Shown here piece by piece: positions 19,101 to 25,581 of a DNA stretch of 50,072 nucleotides. How positions within the stretch are numbered: the stretch's first letter is position 1; each line of letters starts with the position of its first letter. The stretch covers positions 1-50,072 of the forward strand of contig NZ_RQYL01000023.1 in assembly GCF_003860125.1 (NCBI RefSeq), read 5' to 3'. This DNA is from Fretibacterium sp. OH1220_COT-178. Lineage in GTDB: Bacteria > Synergistota > Synergistia > Synergistales > Aminobacteriaceae. Under the pieces are notes generated by a model. It was not told the DNA's origin and searched no databases. It was given only the letters and a program-made list of their open reading frames with translations. The position numbers were made by a program, and so were the translations under genes.

Positions 19101-19160
19101 GCGGACGAACGCCTCGCCCTCCACCCTCAGTACTTTCACTGCCAAAATCGTCTGTGCCAT
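9273..19160 (-). CDS. Giant VCBS/Ig-like repeat surface adhesin (type I secreted)
   Basis: A 3,295-residue extracellular repeat protein, likely a biofilm or host-cell adhesin. Residues 1-70 resemble the N-terminal retention module of LapA-type adhesins (AVKVLRVEGEAFVRRPNGSL, then REGDVLHKGD). Residues 203-268 are a Pro-Gln-Pro-Gly spacer. Residues 270 to about 1037 are six VCBS/cadherin-like units with NDxDPxGD, DGTYTYTLDN, FTYTISDGKGG and TVTITI motifs. Diverged Ig-like domains run to about 3010, and the last 285 residues are acidic with recurring PDL motifs. ATG at 19160 has AGGAGG 7 bases upstream; a frame running 50 codons further back lacks one. No RTX nonapeptides and no canonical LapG TAAG-type site were seen. 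It is the last gene of the TolC/ABC/HlyD cluster, which should export it. Confidence 0.9.
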   Translation of the reverse strand: MAQTILAVKVLRVEGEAFVRRPNGSLVPIREGDVLHKGDVLVTRGGSVYFEGPEGDVFGIPPYRSFSIQPENLAPQPEEDIDAGAPRASASTALPTPEEDVESSPSHNMGGFGSFRAPRVDYLQDMRFFDQGNLGRDVNEIFRFSDRHTENPRIAYEFDLDRVKFPLYGVEIDYPQAGRPDSYLPNHPRDQFTDVPPVKPLPPAPGPQPGPQPGPQPGPQPGPQPGPQPAPGPQPGPEPQPGPQPGPQPDPGTPGGPGGPTPPPPPPGLNTPPTAQPDVNTVVRGGPDAPGHDDGSNATTIVAGNVIPNDNDPDGDTLTVVGVVPGTQPSASGGVGGGVGGAYGSIKINPDGTYTYTLDNTNPAVQALTGTDRLTDTFTYTVSDGKGGTATTTVTITIGATANTPPTADPDTNTVPEDGPAATGNVIPNDSDPDGDTLTVVGVVPGNQPSATGNVGSNVPGEYGTIVINPDGSYTYTPDPNNPDVQGLGGGETLTDTFTYTISDGHGGTDTTTVTITINGANDAPVARPDVNLAVRGADDASGHDDGNPNTSVVAGNVIPNDTDPEGDPLTVVGVAAGTPGTPPTGDVGVGTGVPGTYGTIVVNPDGTYTYALDNTNPAVQGLTGTNTLTDTFTYTISDGKGGTATTTVTITIGATANTPPTAVPDTNTATEDGPAVTGNVIVPQSPGDRADSDPENDPLTVVGVAKGDTGTATGNVGTNVPGDYGTIKINPDGSYTYTPDNSNPDVQKLGEGDTLTDTFTYTISDGKGGTATTTVTITINGTNDAPEAQPDVNTVTKNAADQPGYEDGSAATTVVAGNVIPNDSDPEGNPLSVVGVVAGNQPSASGNVGGGVSGDYGTIVINPDGTYTYKLDNTNPDVQSLAGGNTLTDTFTYTISDGKGGTATTTVTITINGADTEFGVTPDANTVTEDSKPVAADNVLRNDSTPVGDDLTVVGLAKGDTGTDLDAPATIGSNIAGDHGTIKIDRYGNYTYTLDNGKPEVQALAVGETLTEKFTYTVVDPSGAMKHTTLTITINGTNDVPDITVDAGDSDRANLTETNAPLTADGTLSLEDVDTHDVVAVAKTGVSVNTGESTYTGPLPAGLTEAELLKMFTVAGGLDGTQSSVPNVIRWSFNSGDADLPAEVEAFKFLPKDQTLVLDYTVKATDPHNASDTQVVKIVITGINDTGTLGGNIVRNTNEDTNITSGNVLTDGAGFVQDPDQGESLAVRDFTIDGMAGTHAVGTPVNVTNAANEVIGTLTIQSDGAYTFEPKTNYSGPVPQVTFTANIHGVGTDTRTLDITVNPVSDAPGLTASSKDVLEDNTVALGLKAPTITDRTDLTGGADNHDNPERLGVITLSAIPAGAKIFNGADELVPAGGVLKIVLTDDPNDHVAGAGATPGVVAMTKAQYEALTITPPAHRHEDIDIKVSVTEYEVDDAGNVLPGVPGATSTTTAHVEVKAVTDDVSLTVTNPDLGQQNEDGLINVTDRLTAQFDDLDGSEDRWLVLEAPAGGGVRVRIGGVDYVAAAGEQVKIPVPSLSTGTALPAIELGAAGNVSGNLDGIKLKLVAQDRDGDSTLNPGGTTQDPHHGLAGVTEAEDRAESKVAEVTLNLKVAPIAGDVAPNASAQMVEDAGRTAETSGAKFLANIALTDNDGSETITGITIDAIPAGWVLKDHNGQTVNAGHTVDMAQYKNYTAVAPNHSSKDEVVRVTVTTTDTAPGFGPATGTQAVDVTIKVTPRAEALKKVGDSWVTQDLDGDGTSDLTMGGGKIYTTRALEDTPFTINQDGFVFSQGWANQDADEQTFARLTPQIWDAKAGKFVDAVGAKFTWDGGSGTYRGSGVNIPMDKLDSVKFEAPKNAAGAFQIKVQAYTKDFDADAPGDNSQANTQLSGEAWLKNLIVAPKADDVTFASAQVKGFEDSNIDLKGKINPISPDPDETFNITIRNVPAGAVLTYKGAVLTAQPDGSYKIDGFDKNADFSVKPPLNDNTNFTLQVSAVSVDTVTVPKLDGSGNPIPGQTETITSTNPVATTLDLLVEVKGVADPATLVTAPLATTEGTAEANDGKIALKNAFQTIAPKDADGSETVSLVISGLAEQFDMAGAKFLGGSGEGRRWLVTKEALDDESASVVVKKNYSGTINLKATAVTVENDGNANPNAAEKNVQIEVAATPEAKMNLEASGKEDAPAKLDFTIQPQNDDADETLEAVWIKAADVDSQNITLTLGAAGAALAADADGWYKIQKADLENVFAKGPANKDGDFSFGVKYTVGDAPADGTLGMETQQFDGSYTLKLAPVTDATDSDVTAISQGVGTMTLNGTAGLKITDVADAGPNKGQATFSVDIKVDQQPDPNAGNTADTDGSEQLAYFVVDNVPYGVSIKGGTLVGKGTPEAGDLSGDFPVNRWVVEVPEGTGAFTGGTFSKTLEFTLDNNSGSFDNAFRSYTMRATAFSKDGKAIELAESDAEWKLETAILNQGDVNYEPPTLTAQKLSPTATEDLEIALKELLKVEITNIGNDPAASYVISLKGLDPRIEVEGMTKTTIDGETVWTASAPGDTTVPATQNGMDHLLDSIKLKLPEHWNDNKAGDGLDIQFDASVRGYTVASNPNRPDTYASADVTDIRPAGVTPVTDEATMTLDAPVVDEGAAGGVPITIDLTNEADGASATIVGGKMYVQIQEPAHGTGGTLEYQGTAIAQTNVNGVPGVDNGRYYVVEGVNVGGDQGSGTVSLTYRPAAHASGDFKVTAHVVSQETGAANTVASTVEQTVHVNAVNSGYDLTVGNAAGQEDTRIQIQVGGTGLVDADGSEQVVSATLTNVPDDYKVFVGADAGSAQEAKNVGGGTWALTLTPDGKLPGYIAVQAPQNISETAAAVKLTVYSGEKGQTTVKANEAVFDVKVEAVADGLTINPTQTFGKAGESIPIHLNATVRDTDGSETVTVALKGLGAGVTFNNGSASYDVHTDTYTVSGIAYNKVPELAFTRNAPMSGTVNVTAKTVETSNGDTSAAVSSSFQVDIKPGTAPSGITGRSAFFSALPEGAEGMEPILDADGNPIDPTLDPAAAALGASLLGEANNLPEGTDAEAEAAIDEAAALLPVGADATNTDIPDLPDTADSGTSEPAEGTALPDLADGAADTSAAVGEPAGTADLPAPDPIDPVDTGTEAGVPADNLPDLDDAPLADAADAVSEPGPDLDDVPSVDAAEVAPAETAGEDAPDLGNAPAEDALDLNGVADMGSDAADEGAPELGGLTADDVLDLGGGDLPLPGEDAPEAIPEVESAPEFYAPPVPDAAVTIAQEMDDAIQP
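16050..18353 (-). repeat. Six tandem VCBS units in alternating A/B types
   Basis: Unit ends are marked by a conserved TVTITI coding segment at about 17968, 17605, 17207, 16817, 16424 and 16056. Units 1, 3 and 5 are about 130 residues with an extra GHDDG-type insert after PDVN. Units 2, 4 and 6 are about 121 residues with an EDG-type start. The pattern implies duplication of a two-domain module of about 250-260 residues. Confidence 0.8.
18360..18555 (-). repeat. Low-complexity Pro-Gln-Pro-Gly spacer
   Basis: Tandem short repeats encode GPQP units followed by a run of prolines. They form an extended linker of about 65 residues between the N-terminal module and the first VCBS unit. Copy number may vary between strains. 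Confidence 0.8.
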
Positions 19161-19365
19161 AGAATGACCTCCTGAAATTTTTGAAAACGGGGCGGCAGCC
19201 CCATCGTTTCCCCTTGCGCTTATGGCTTGTGCGGCCTGCGCCCCCGGCTCGTTGCGGGGGTCCCCCGGCCTGTTCGGCTCGGCGGTGCATCCACGATCTA
19301 TATCAAACAAGCCCCTCCAGGATATCGGTCCCGGAGAGGCGGTTCTTTATCGAACAAACCGTCCC
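19161..19365 (-). promoter_or_regulatory. Adaptor-adhesin intergenic region
   Basis: This 205-base gap is the only sizeable one in the secretion operon. It holds the adhesin ribosome site (AGGAGG, 19168-19173), a hairpin CCCCCG 19241-19246 / CGGGGG 19255-19260, and a 14-base near-repeat in direct orientation (TCTATATCAAACAA 19297-19310; TCTTTATCGAACAA 19344-19357). On the minus strand TATAGA within the first copy could be a -10, but no good -35 is seen. A separate adhesin promoter or operator is possible. Confidence 0.4.
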
Positions 19366-20787
19366 TTACCTCTCCCTGAGGGCGCTGGATTTGGCGCGAA
19401 GAAGCGGCCGGAGCAGATAGCTCAGGATCGTCCTCCTGCCCGTCTTGATGTCCACCTGGGCGACCATGCCCGGGAGGATGGGAAGGTCCTTGCCGAAGTC
19501 GCTCTTGCCGATCCGCACGCGGCCCCGGTAGTAGGTGTTTCCCCTCTCGTCCGTGATGGTGTCCGGAGTGATCGAGTCGATCGTTCCGTCGATGCCCCCG
19601 TAGACGGCGTACTCGTAGGCCGTGAACTTCACCACCGCCTCCTGGCCGGGCCGGATGAACGCCCGGTCCTTGGGGGAGAGCTGGGCCTCGACGAACAGGG
19701 TCTGCTCGTCCGGGACGATCTCCGCGACCAATCCGCCGGGCATGATGACGGCCCCCGTCGAGTTGACGGACAGACGCTTCACCGTGCCCGCTATGGGGGA
19801 CCGGACCTCGGAGTGGACGATGCGGTCCGAAAGGGCCCTGTTGCCCTCGGCCAGCCCCTCCATCTCGCCCAGCGTTTCGCTGAGCTGGTTCCTCCACTGC
19901 GCCTGAGAACGAAATTCCAGCTCCTTGAGCTGCCCCTCCCCCTCCTGGATGGAGGCCTTGATGCGGGAGATCTGGGCGCTTGCCTGGCTCCGGTCCGCCC
20001 GGGCCTGGGCCGCGGCCTTCTCGAGGCGCATGACCTCCAGCTTGGGGACGGCGCCGCTCGCGAGAAGGGGCCGCGTTATGTCCAGTTCCTGCGCCGCCAG
20101 GCTGTAGGAGTGGTTGGCGTGGGAGTACCGTGCGCTGGCGTCCGCCAGCTCCTGCTGGCGCTGGCGGTTCTGGTCCCGGATGACGCTCATCCGGGAGGCG
20201 ATCTCCTGACGGCTCGTCTCGTAGAGCTTGCGCTCGCTCGCCACGATATCGGGGATCGCCTGGATCAGGTCCTCGGAGACCGCAAACGGGGTCCCCGAGC
20301 TCAGGGCCTCCAGCCGGGCGGCCCTGACCCGAAGGGTCAGCAGCTTGACCTGCTGCTGGCCGAGCATCGAACCGACCCGCACGGGGTCCAGGCGCAGCAG
20401 AACCGTGCCCTTCTCCACCCGCTCGGCCTCCTTCACCAGAATGGCCTCGACCACCCCGCCGTCCACGGACTGCACGGGCTGGGTCCCCGAAGGGGCCACG
20501 GCCTTCCCGGTGCCGCTCACGACCTCGTCGATGGGGGCCACCCCGGCCCAGACCAGGAGGGCGATCAGGGTCGCCGCTATGGCGTAGATCAGCCCGCGGC
20601 CCTTCGCGGGGTTCTGTTCCTCGAAGGCCCACGCGCTGTCGACCGTCCAGTTGTCGGGGGTCCCGGAGGAGCCGGGGGCGGAAAGACGGGCGGCGAGGTT
20701 CCCCGTGGCCTTCCTGCCGCAGCGCTCCATGCCCTCAACCAGATCTCCGATACGCTCGAATCCCTTCTTGTCCACGGGTTGGAACAC
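19366..20787 (-). CDS. HlyD/LapC-family type I secretion periplasmic adaptor
   Basis: Membrane fusion protein linking the inner-membrane ABC exporter to TolC. 473 residues: a cytoplasmic N-terminus, one membrane segment near residues 66-82 (LIYAIAATLIALLVWAGVAP), a barrel-sandwich half around residues 90-130, long alpha-helical hairpins of about 140-320, and the closing half beginning VRSPIAGTVKRL near 327. The C-terminal beta domain ends GMVAQVDIKTGRRTILSYLLRPL, a typical HlyD ending. Starts with GTG at 20787, immediately after the exporter stop, with a purine-rich site inside the exporter's 3' end, so translation is probably coupled. Substrate is inferred to be the adjacent adhesin. Confidence 0.94.
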   Translation of the reverse strand: MFQPVDKKGFERIGDLVEGMERCGRKATGNLAARLSAPGSSGTPDNWTVDSAWAFEEQNPAKGRGLIYAIAATLIALLVWAGVAPIDEVVSGTGKAVAPSGTQPVQSVDGGVVEAILVKEAERVEKGTVLLRLDPVRVGSMLGQQQVKLLTLRVRAARLEALSSGTPFAVSEDLIQAIPDIVASERKLYETSRQEIASRMSVIRDQNRQRQQELADASARYSHANHSYSLAAQELDITRPLLASGAVPKLEVMRLEKAAAQARADRSQASAQISRIKASIQEGEGQLKELEFRSQAQWRNQLSETLGEMEGLAEGNRALSDRIVHSEVRSPIAGTVKRLSVNSTGAVIMPGGLVAEIVPDEQTLFVEAQLSPKDRAFIRPGQEAVVKFTAYEYAVYGGIDGTIDSITPDTITDERGNTYYRGRVRIGKSDFGKDLPILPGMVAQVDIKTGRRTILSYLLRPLLRAKSSALRER

Positions 20788-20788
20788 G

Positions 20789-22972
20789 TCAGGCCCCCCT
20801 TTCGAGCTTGGGTCTGGACCTGTAAAGTGCGTTCAGGACCTCTCCCTTGGGTCCGTCGGCGACCACCCTTCCCTCGTCGAGGACGATGATCCGGTCCACC
20901 AGCTCCAGCAGGGCCGTGCGGTGGGTGACGAGGAGCAGGGTCCGATCGGCCACGAACGAGGCCAGGTGGGCCCGCACGTGGTCCTCGGTCGCGTTGTCCA
21001 TCGAGGCCGTCGGCTCGTCCAGAAGCAGGATGGGCGCACGCTTCAGCAGTGCCCTGGCGACGGCGATCGTCTGGCGCTGGCCGGAGGAAAGGCATTCCCC
21101 GCGCTCCCCGACCTGCATGTCGAAGCCGCGCGGGTGCAGGTTGGCGAAGCGGTCGACCCCGGCGGCCTCCGCGGCCCTGAGGATCTCGTCGTCGCCGCGC
21201 GGGGGGTTGCCGAACATCAGGTTCTCCTTGAGGGTTCCGAAGAAGAGCGTCACATCCTGGGGCACGGACGCCACGTTGCGCCGGATCTCCGCGGGATCGA
21301 TGGAGCGGATGTCCGCCCCGTCCAGGAGCACGGTGCCCTCCTGAGGCTGGTAGAGCCCCAGGATCAGCTTGCTGACGGTGCTCTTTCCCGATCCGACCCG
21401 GCCGACCAGCGCCACCCGCTCCCCCCGGGCGATCCTGAAGGAGACCCCGGAGAGTGCGGCCCGCTCCTGCCCCGGATAGGTGAAGGTCACCCCCCGAAGC
21501 TCCACGTCGCCCTCCAGATGGGGGCGGGTGAGAAAGGCGGACTCCGACGGGCGCTCCGTCTCCTTCCGCATGATGCCGTCCAGGGCGGCCAGGGAGCGGG
21601 AGGCCGAGTGATACTGCATCATCAGGCCCGCGGCCTTGCCGACGGGCGCGATGCAGCGGGACGAGAGCATGGAGACCGCGATGAGGGCGCCCATGCTCAG
21701 ATTGTTGCTCACCACAAGATAGACTCCCACCACCATGGTGATCACGGATACCGACTGCTGCACCCACTGGATTCCGCTGATGACGGAACCGGAGAGCAGC
21801 CGGAGGCGGGTGTTGGTCAGCTCCAGGAACGAGACCGCGCGCTCCCAGCGCATCTGCACGTGCGATTCGGCCCCCTGGGACTTCACGGTCTCCATCCCCA
21901 CCAGGCTCTCGATGAGCGTGGCGTTCTTCAGGGCGCTGGCGCGGTTCGTCGTCTCCGCGAGGTCGCGCATGGTCCCCTGGATCAGGGCCGCGTGGAGCAG
22001 GATCAGAAGCGAGCCGACCGCCAGAGGAATCGCGAGCGGCCAGGCGATGATCGCGATGACCACAAGGAAGAAGATCGAGAAGGGCAGGTCGACGTAGGCG
22101 AACAGGGTCGCCGAGGAGATGAAGTTGCGCACCGACTCGAAGCCCTGGATGACGTTGGCGAAGGACCCCACCGACGGGGGGCGGTCCGCCGCCCTCAGCG
22201 CCAGGATCTGCTCCATCAGCAGGGCCGAGAGCTTGGCGTTCGTCCTCGCCGCCGCGTTGTCGACCAGCCGGCTCCGCGTCGCGTTCAGCAGAAAATCCGC
22301 GGCGACCATGATGAGCACCCCGATGGCGGTGACCCACAGGGAGTTCATCGCCCGATTTGGGATGATCCGGTTGTAGACGTTCATCGTGAAAAGCGGCATC
22401 GCCAGGGCGAAGATGTTTCCGACCGCCGAGGCGGTGATGACGTCCCGATAGAGGGCGCGGTTCTCGGATATGGAGCTCCAGAACCAATTGGCGCTCCGGT
22501 CCCTCTTGTACGAGGGGGCGCGCTCGTCGAACCGGAACACCGGCTTGACGTAGAAGGCGTACCCGGAGTACCGCGCCTCCAGCTCCTCCAGCGAAAGCGC
22601 CGCCTCGCCCTCCCCCAGCTCGGGAAAGAGCACCCGGGCCGTTCCGGCCCTGGAGTCGAGGGAGAGCAGCACGCAGGCGCTGTTCTCGGAGAGGATCAGA
22701 ATCATGGGCGCCAGCGCCGCGTTCAGCTTCCCCAGGGGGGCGCGGACGGCGCGGGCGACCATCCCGGCCCGAGCTGCGGCACGGTCCAGGCACGAGGGCA
22801 CAAGCACATCGTTCTCCAGCGGGAGCCCCGCGAGCAGCCTGTCGGCCGAGACCGACAGGCCGTGCATCGAGGCCACCCGAAGCAGACAGAAGGCCAGAGG
22901 ACCGCCCCTTTCCGCATCCCGATCGGACTCGAATCGGACGTCCTGTCCCTGCGGCGTCTCGGGGGAGGGCAT
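20789..22972 (-). CDS. Type I secretion ABC permease/ATPase (LapB/HlyB-like)
   Basis: Inner-membrane exporter powering adhesin secretion. The 727-residue protein has an N-terminal C39-peptidase-like domain (about 25-140), six transmembrane helices (about 170-450) and an ABC ATPase with Walker A GRVGSGKST, Q-loop VPQDVTLF, signature LSSGQRQ, Walker B ILLLDEPTAS and switch THR. The C39-like domain lacks the usual catalytic Cys-His context, as in the HlyB/LapB class that exports proteins without cleaving a leader. ATG at 22972 lies 2 bases after the TolC stop. The second gene of the operon. Confidence 0.94.
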   Translation of the reverse strand: MPSPETPQGQDVRFESDRDAERGGPLAFCLLRVASMHGLSVSADRLLAGLPLENDVLVPSCLDRAAARAGMVARAVRAPLGKLNAALAPMILILSENSACVLLSLDSRAGTARVLFPELGEGEAALSLEELEARYSGYAFYVKPVFRFDERAPSYKRDRSANWFWSSISENRALYRDVITASAVGNIFALAMPLFTMNVYNRIIPNRAMNSLWVTAIGVLIMVAADFLLNATRSRLVDNAAARTNAKLSALLMEQILALRAADRPPSVGSFANVIQGFESVRNFISSATLFAYVDLPFSIFFLVVIAIIAWPLAIPLAVGSLLILLHAALIQGTMRDLAETTNRASALKNATLIESLVGMETVKSQGAESHVQMRWERAVSFLELTNTRLRLLSGSVISGIQWVQQSVSVITMVVGVYLVVSNNLSMGALIAVSMLSSRCIAPVGKAAGLMMQYHSASRSLAALDGIMRKETERPSESAFLTRPHLEGDVELRGVTFTYPGQERAALSGVSFRIARGERVALVGRVGSGKSTVSKLILGLYQPQEGTVLLDGADIRSIDPAEIRRNVASVPQDVTLFFGTLKENLMFGNPPRGDDEILRAAEAAGVDRFANLHPRGFDMQVGERGECLSSGQRQTIAVARALLKRAPILLLDEPTASMDNATEDHVRAHLASFVADRTLLLVTHRTALLELVDRIIVLDEGRVVADGPKGEVLNALYRSRPKLERGA

Positions 22973-22974
22973 CG

Positions 22975-24351
22975 CTATTTTTTAGGCGCCTTGTCGGGTT
23001 TTCCCCCGGCCTTTGCCTCGGCGACCTTGAGTCCCAGCTCCTCCGGGGTCGGTACGCCCTCGCGCACGATGTTGTAGGCCGAGATCAGCGCCCCCACCTC
23101 GTGAAGGTAGCTGGCCTTGGCCCCCTCGTAGCCGAAGAGCGCATTGACGTAGGCCCTCTTGGCCTGGAAGGCCTCGTTCTGGGCGTCCAGAAGGTCGAGC
23201 AGGCTGCGCCGGCCCACCGCGAACTGCTGCCGGTAGGCGGCCTCCATGGCCTCGGCGGACTTCTGGTGCTGCTCCAGATGTTCCAGCTGCTTGTAGATGG
23301 TGTCGATGTCGTTGTAGGCGACCAGAAGGGCCTGGGCGACCTCCCGCTCCGTCTCCTTCAGGATCTCCTCGGACTGCTTGTAGAGCTCCACGAAGCGGCG
23401 GATCGTGGCCTCGTCGGTGCCCCCGTTGTAGAGGTTGTAACGGATGACGAGCTCGATCATGGCCTTGTCCTTGCGGCCCTTGGTCCCGTCGGTGTCGTTC
23501 TCGAGGTTCAAGCCGCCGCGGAGGTCGATGCGGGGGCGGAGCTTGGCCTTCTGCTCCTCCAGGGCGAACAGGGTGGAGCGCACGCTCTGGGAGACGCTGT
23601 TCCAGCGCGGGCTCGTCTTCATCCCGAGATTCAGCGCGGTCTCCGGCGTCTCGGGCCGCTTGAGCTCCAGGGCCCCCCGCTCCAGATCCTCGCCCGGCAT
23701 CTCCCCCACGGTGCGGAGGTACTGGGTGGACGCATCGTGAAGGTTGCCCTCCTCGGTGAGCAGGTTGACGCGGGCCAGGGCCAGGCGCCCCTTGACGACC
23801 TCCATGTTGGCGGAGCTCTCGAGTCCGGCGCGGGAACGGGCCTGAACCAGCTTCATGATCTCCTCGTGCCGCTCGAGATTCTGCTGGGCCAGCCGGATCA
23901 TCTCCCGGTAGCGGTTGACGTCGTCATGGCTGCGGAAGGCCAGCAGGGCGATCTTCTCCATCGAGGCCCGAAGGTCGTAGTACTTGGCGTTCTTGGCGGC
24001 CCCGAATTTCTTCACCTGGCTCCGCGTCAGGCCGCCGTCGTAGAGCATCTGGCTGAGCGTGAGGTAGGCGCCCTGGCGGAAGTAGTCGTGGTCGTCCCGG
24101 CCGTCGTAGCCCGAGCCGCCGAGGCGTTCCCAGCCCGCGGAGGCGGAGAGGTCCACCCGGGGACGATAGCCGCCCCGTGCGGCCTCCTGCTCCTCGTCCG
24201 AGGCGCGGAAGGCGTGCCAGGCGGCCTGCACGTCGGGATGGGTAAGGACCGCCTGGTTGACGCTGTCCCTCATGCTCTTGGCCAGAGCGGGCGAAGCCAG
24301 AACCATGGATGCGAAAAGCATGGCGCAGGTACTCTTAAACGTAGCTTTCAA
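22975..24351 (-). CDS. TolC-family outer membrane channel (LapE-like)
   Basis: Outer-membrane and periplasmic channel of the type I secretion machine. The start is assigned to TTG at 24351 because GGAGGG lies just upstream and the resulting 458-residue product begins with a good signal peptide (MLFASMVLASPALA). An in-frame extension to 24504 would bury that signal. The mature part shows the TolC pattern: paired repeats beginning SVNQAVLTHPDVQAAW and long coiled-coil helices with YNDIDTIYKQLEHLEQHQ and GRRSLLDLLDAQNE. First gene of the operon. The stop overlaps the ribosome site of the ABC gene. Confidence 0.93.
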   Translation of the reverse strand: MKATFKSTCAMLFASMVLASPALAKSMRDSVNQAVLTHPDVQAAWHAFRASDEEQEAARGGYRPRVDLSASAGWERLGGSGYDGRDDHDYFRQGAYLTLSQMLYDGGLTRSQVKKFGAAKNAKYYDLRASMEKIALLAFRSHDDVNRYREMIRLAQQNLERHEEIMKLVQARSRAGLESSANMEVVKGRLALARVNLLTEEGNLHDASTQYLRTVGEMPGEDLERGALELKRPETPETALNLGMKTSPRWNSVSQSVRSTLFALEEQKAKLRPRIDLRGGLNLENDTDGTKGRKDKAMIELVIRYNLYNGGTDEATIRRFVELYKQSEEILKETEREVAQALLVAYNDIDTIYKQLEHLEQHQKSAEAMEAAYRQQFAVGRRSLLDLLDAQNEAFQAKRAYVNALFGYEGAKASYLHEVGALISAYNIVREGVPTPEELGLKVAEAKAGGKPDKAPKK

Positions 24352-24922
24352 GGTGTTCCCTCCTGATGGTAGTCCCTGTCGGGGGTCCTGCCGTAGTGCG
24401 AGTACCTCTTCGTAACCCGGATACGGCCCGAAAACAAAAGGCATGCAGCAGCCTCGTAATCCGCATATGTCTTGCCTGGGCCTCCGCGACGGGCAAACAG
24501 CCATGGGCCCCGCAGGGGCCGGCCCGTTCGTCGGCCTTTCACGTGGAACCGCTCTGCAACTGAAAACCGGCTACGCCCCTCCTTTTCATTGGGAATTGTT
24601 TTGAAATCTTAGCGTGTTAGTATAGATTAAGTGGCCTGGACAAAAATCCGTAAATACCACGATAGGGGAGGCGAAGGCAACGCTTTTTCGCCTCCTCGGC
24701 CTTTGACCGGTTCCCTGGGCATTGGCGGCAAGGACCGAGTCCATGCTTCTTCTCTTCTTAATTATCAGTCTTTTTTCGTTTTGTCAATAGGTCCTGAGGC
24801 TTTTCTCGGCTGGGGCTCCGGTTGCGGTCCCCGAAACGTTCCCTTCGTGTCCGGCGGAGGAGCGTGCTATCATGGCAACAGGAAAATAGGGGGCTCCGGC
24901 GGCCCCGGAAGGGAGTATCGAC
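24352..24922. other. Divergent promoter region, no gene
   Basis: This 571-base gap lies between the divergent secretion operon and the deacylase. An AT-rich island at 24590-24650 contains overlapping -10-like elements: TATACT on the minus strand and TATAGA on the plus strand, both within 24619-24626. Their -35 matches are poor. Hairpins occur at 24506-24520 (GGCCCC/GGGGCC) and 24668-24694 (GAGGCGAA/TTCGCCTC). An open frame at 24631-24936 has no ribosome site or protein-like composition and is not called. No c-di-GMP aptamer core was found. Confidence 0.5.
24865..24873 (+). promoter_or_regulatory. Possible extended -10 promoter of the deacylase gene
   Basis: TGCTATCAT reads as an extended -10 (TG, one base, then five of six matches to TATAAT). 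The matching -35 is weak. It would start a transcript about 45 bases before the TTG start. Confidence 0.35.
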
Positions 24923-25420
24923 TTGGTCATGGATGAGAGAGAGCGCGTTCTGGCAAAGCTCGACGAGCTGGGGGTCTCCTACGAACTGGACGTCCACGAG
25001 CCGGTTTACACCATAGACGCCATGGTGGCCCTGGGCCTCGACAAGAAGGGTGAGGTCGTCAAGAACCTTTTTTTGAGGGATGCGAAGGGAAAGCGGCATT
25101 TCCTGGTCGTGTTGCCCGGCGACAGGCAGGGGGACCTGAAGGCGATCCGGGCCCGGCTGGGGAGCACGGCGCTCAGTTTCGGCTCGGAGGAGCGCCTGAT
25201 GCGGTGCCTGAAGCTGAGCAAGGGGGCCGTGTCGCCTTTGGGGGTCCTCAACGACGCGGATCGTGCCGTGGAGGTGGTGTTCGACCGGGCGCTGGCGGGC
25301 GCGCCGCGCCTGGGCGTCCATCCCAACGACAACACCGCCACGGTCTGGATCTCCTACGAGGGGCTCCGAAAGATCGTGGAGCACTGCGGCAATGCGATTC
25401 ACGTCATCGATATGGAGTGA
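24923..25420 (+). CDS. YbaK/ProX-type aminoacyl-tRNA deacylase
   Basis: Trans-editing enzyme that hydrolyses mischarged tRNA, most likely Ala- or Cys-tRNA(Pro). The 165-residue product is a single YbaK domain of normal length. It has the family's central LFLRDAKGKRHFLVVLPGD segment (about 49-67) with the catalytic lysine region, RLGSTALSFGSEERL, GAVSPLGVLND, and the C-terminal GVHPNDNTATVWISYEGL. GGGAG at 24911-24915 suits the TTG at 24923; the ATG two codons later is the alternative. It is monocistronic and faces away from the secretion operon. The exact amino acid specificity is inferred from the ProX (PrdX) resemblance. Confidence 0.9.
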   Translation: MVMDERERVLAKLDELGVSYELDVHEPVYTIDAMVALGLDKKGEVVKNLFLRDAKGKRHFLVVLPGDRQGDLKAIRARLGSTALSFGSEERLMRCLKLSKGAVSPLGVLNDADRAVEVVFDRALAGAPRLGVHPNDNTATVWISYEGLRKIVEHCGNAIHVIDME

Positions 25421-25450
25421 ATCAGATTCTCTTCACTCGGATGTCGGGGA

Positions 25451-25471
25451 AAAAATCAAGACTTGATTTTT
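25451..25471. terminator. AT-rich symmetric hairpin after the deacylase gene
   Basis: AAAAATCAA (25451-25459) pairs with TTGATTTTT (25463-25471) across GAC. The A tract and T tract would let it end transcription in either direction. It could instead be a protein-binding palindrome beside the DnaA boxes. Confidence 0.5.
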
Positions 25472-25485
25472 GGAGCCTCTTGGGT

Positions 25486-25581
25486 TCTTCCACACGGTCC
25501 ACTTATCCACAATATCGCTTGAAATGGGGCGTTCATAGGGAATTTGGGAAATTTGTCCACGGTTTTATCCACTTATCCACA
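25486..25581 (+). promoter_or_regulatory. DnaA-box cluster (candidate oriC or DnaA-bound control region)
   Basis: Two perfect consensus boxes TTATCCACA lie at 25503-25511 and 25573-25581, with near matches TTATCCACT (25565-25573) and TTGTCCACG (25553-25561). A weaker TCTTCCACA sits at 25486. All are in the same orientation. A T-rich run (AGATTTTTTTAAGG, 25585-25598) adjoins. No dnaA, dnaN, gidA or parAB is seen nearby, so whether this is the chromosome origin or a regulatory cluster is open. The surrounding gap (25421-25749) holds no gene. Confidence 0.65.

Noticed and set aside
10302-19175. Plus-strand open frame of 2,957 codons
   Set aside because: It is antisense to the adhesin. The long open frame comes from GC-rich repetitive coding on the other strand; the product is repetitive Gly/Val/Arg/Asp-rich sequence without domains.
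24352-24620. c-di-GMP riboswitch upstream of the secretion operon
   Set aside because: Adhesin operons make this attractive, but the GACGCAAAGC-type core and the second conserved segment are missing.
24631-24936. Possible small gene before the deacylase
   Set aside because: No ribosome site, no protein-like composition, and it overlaps the deacylase promoter and start.
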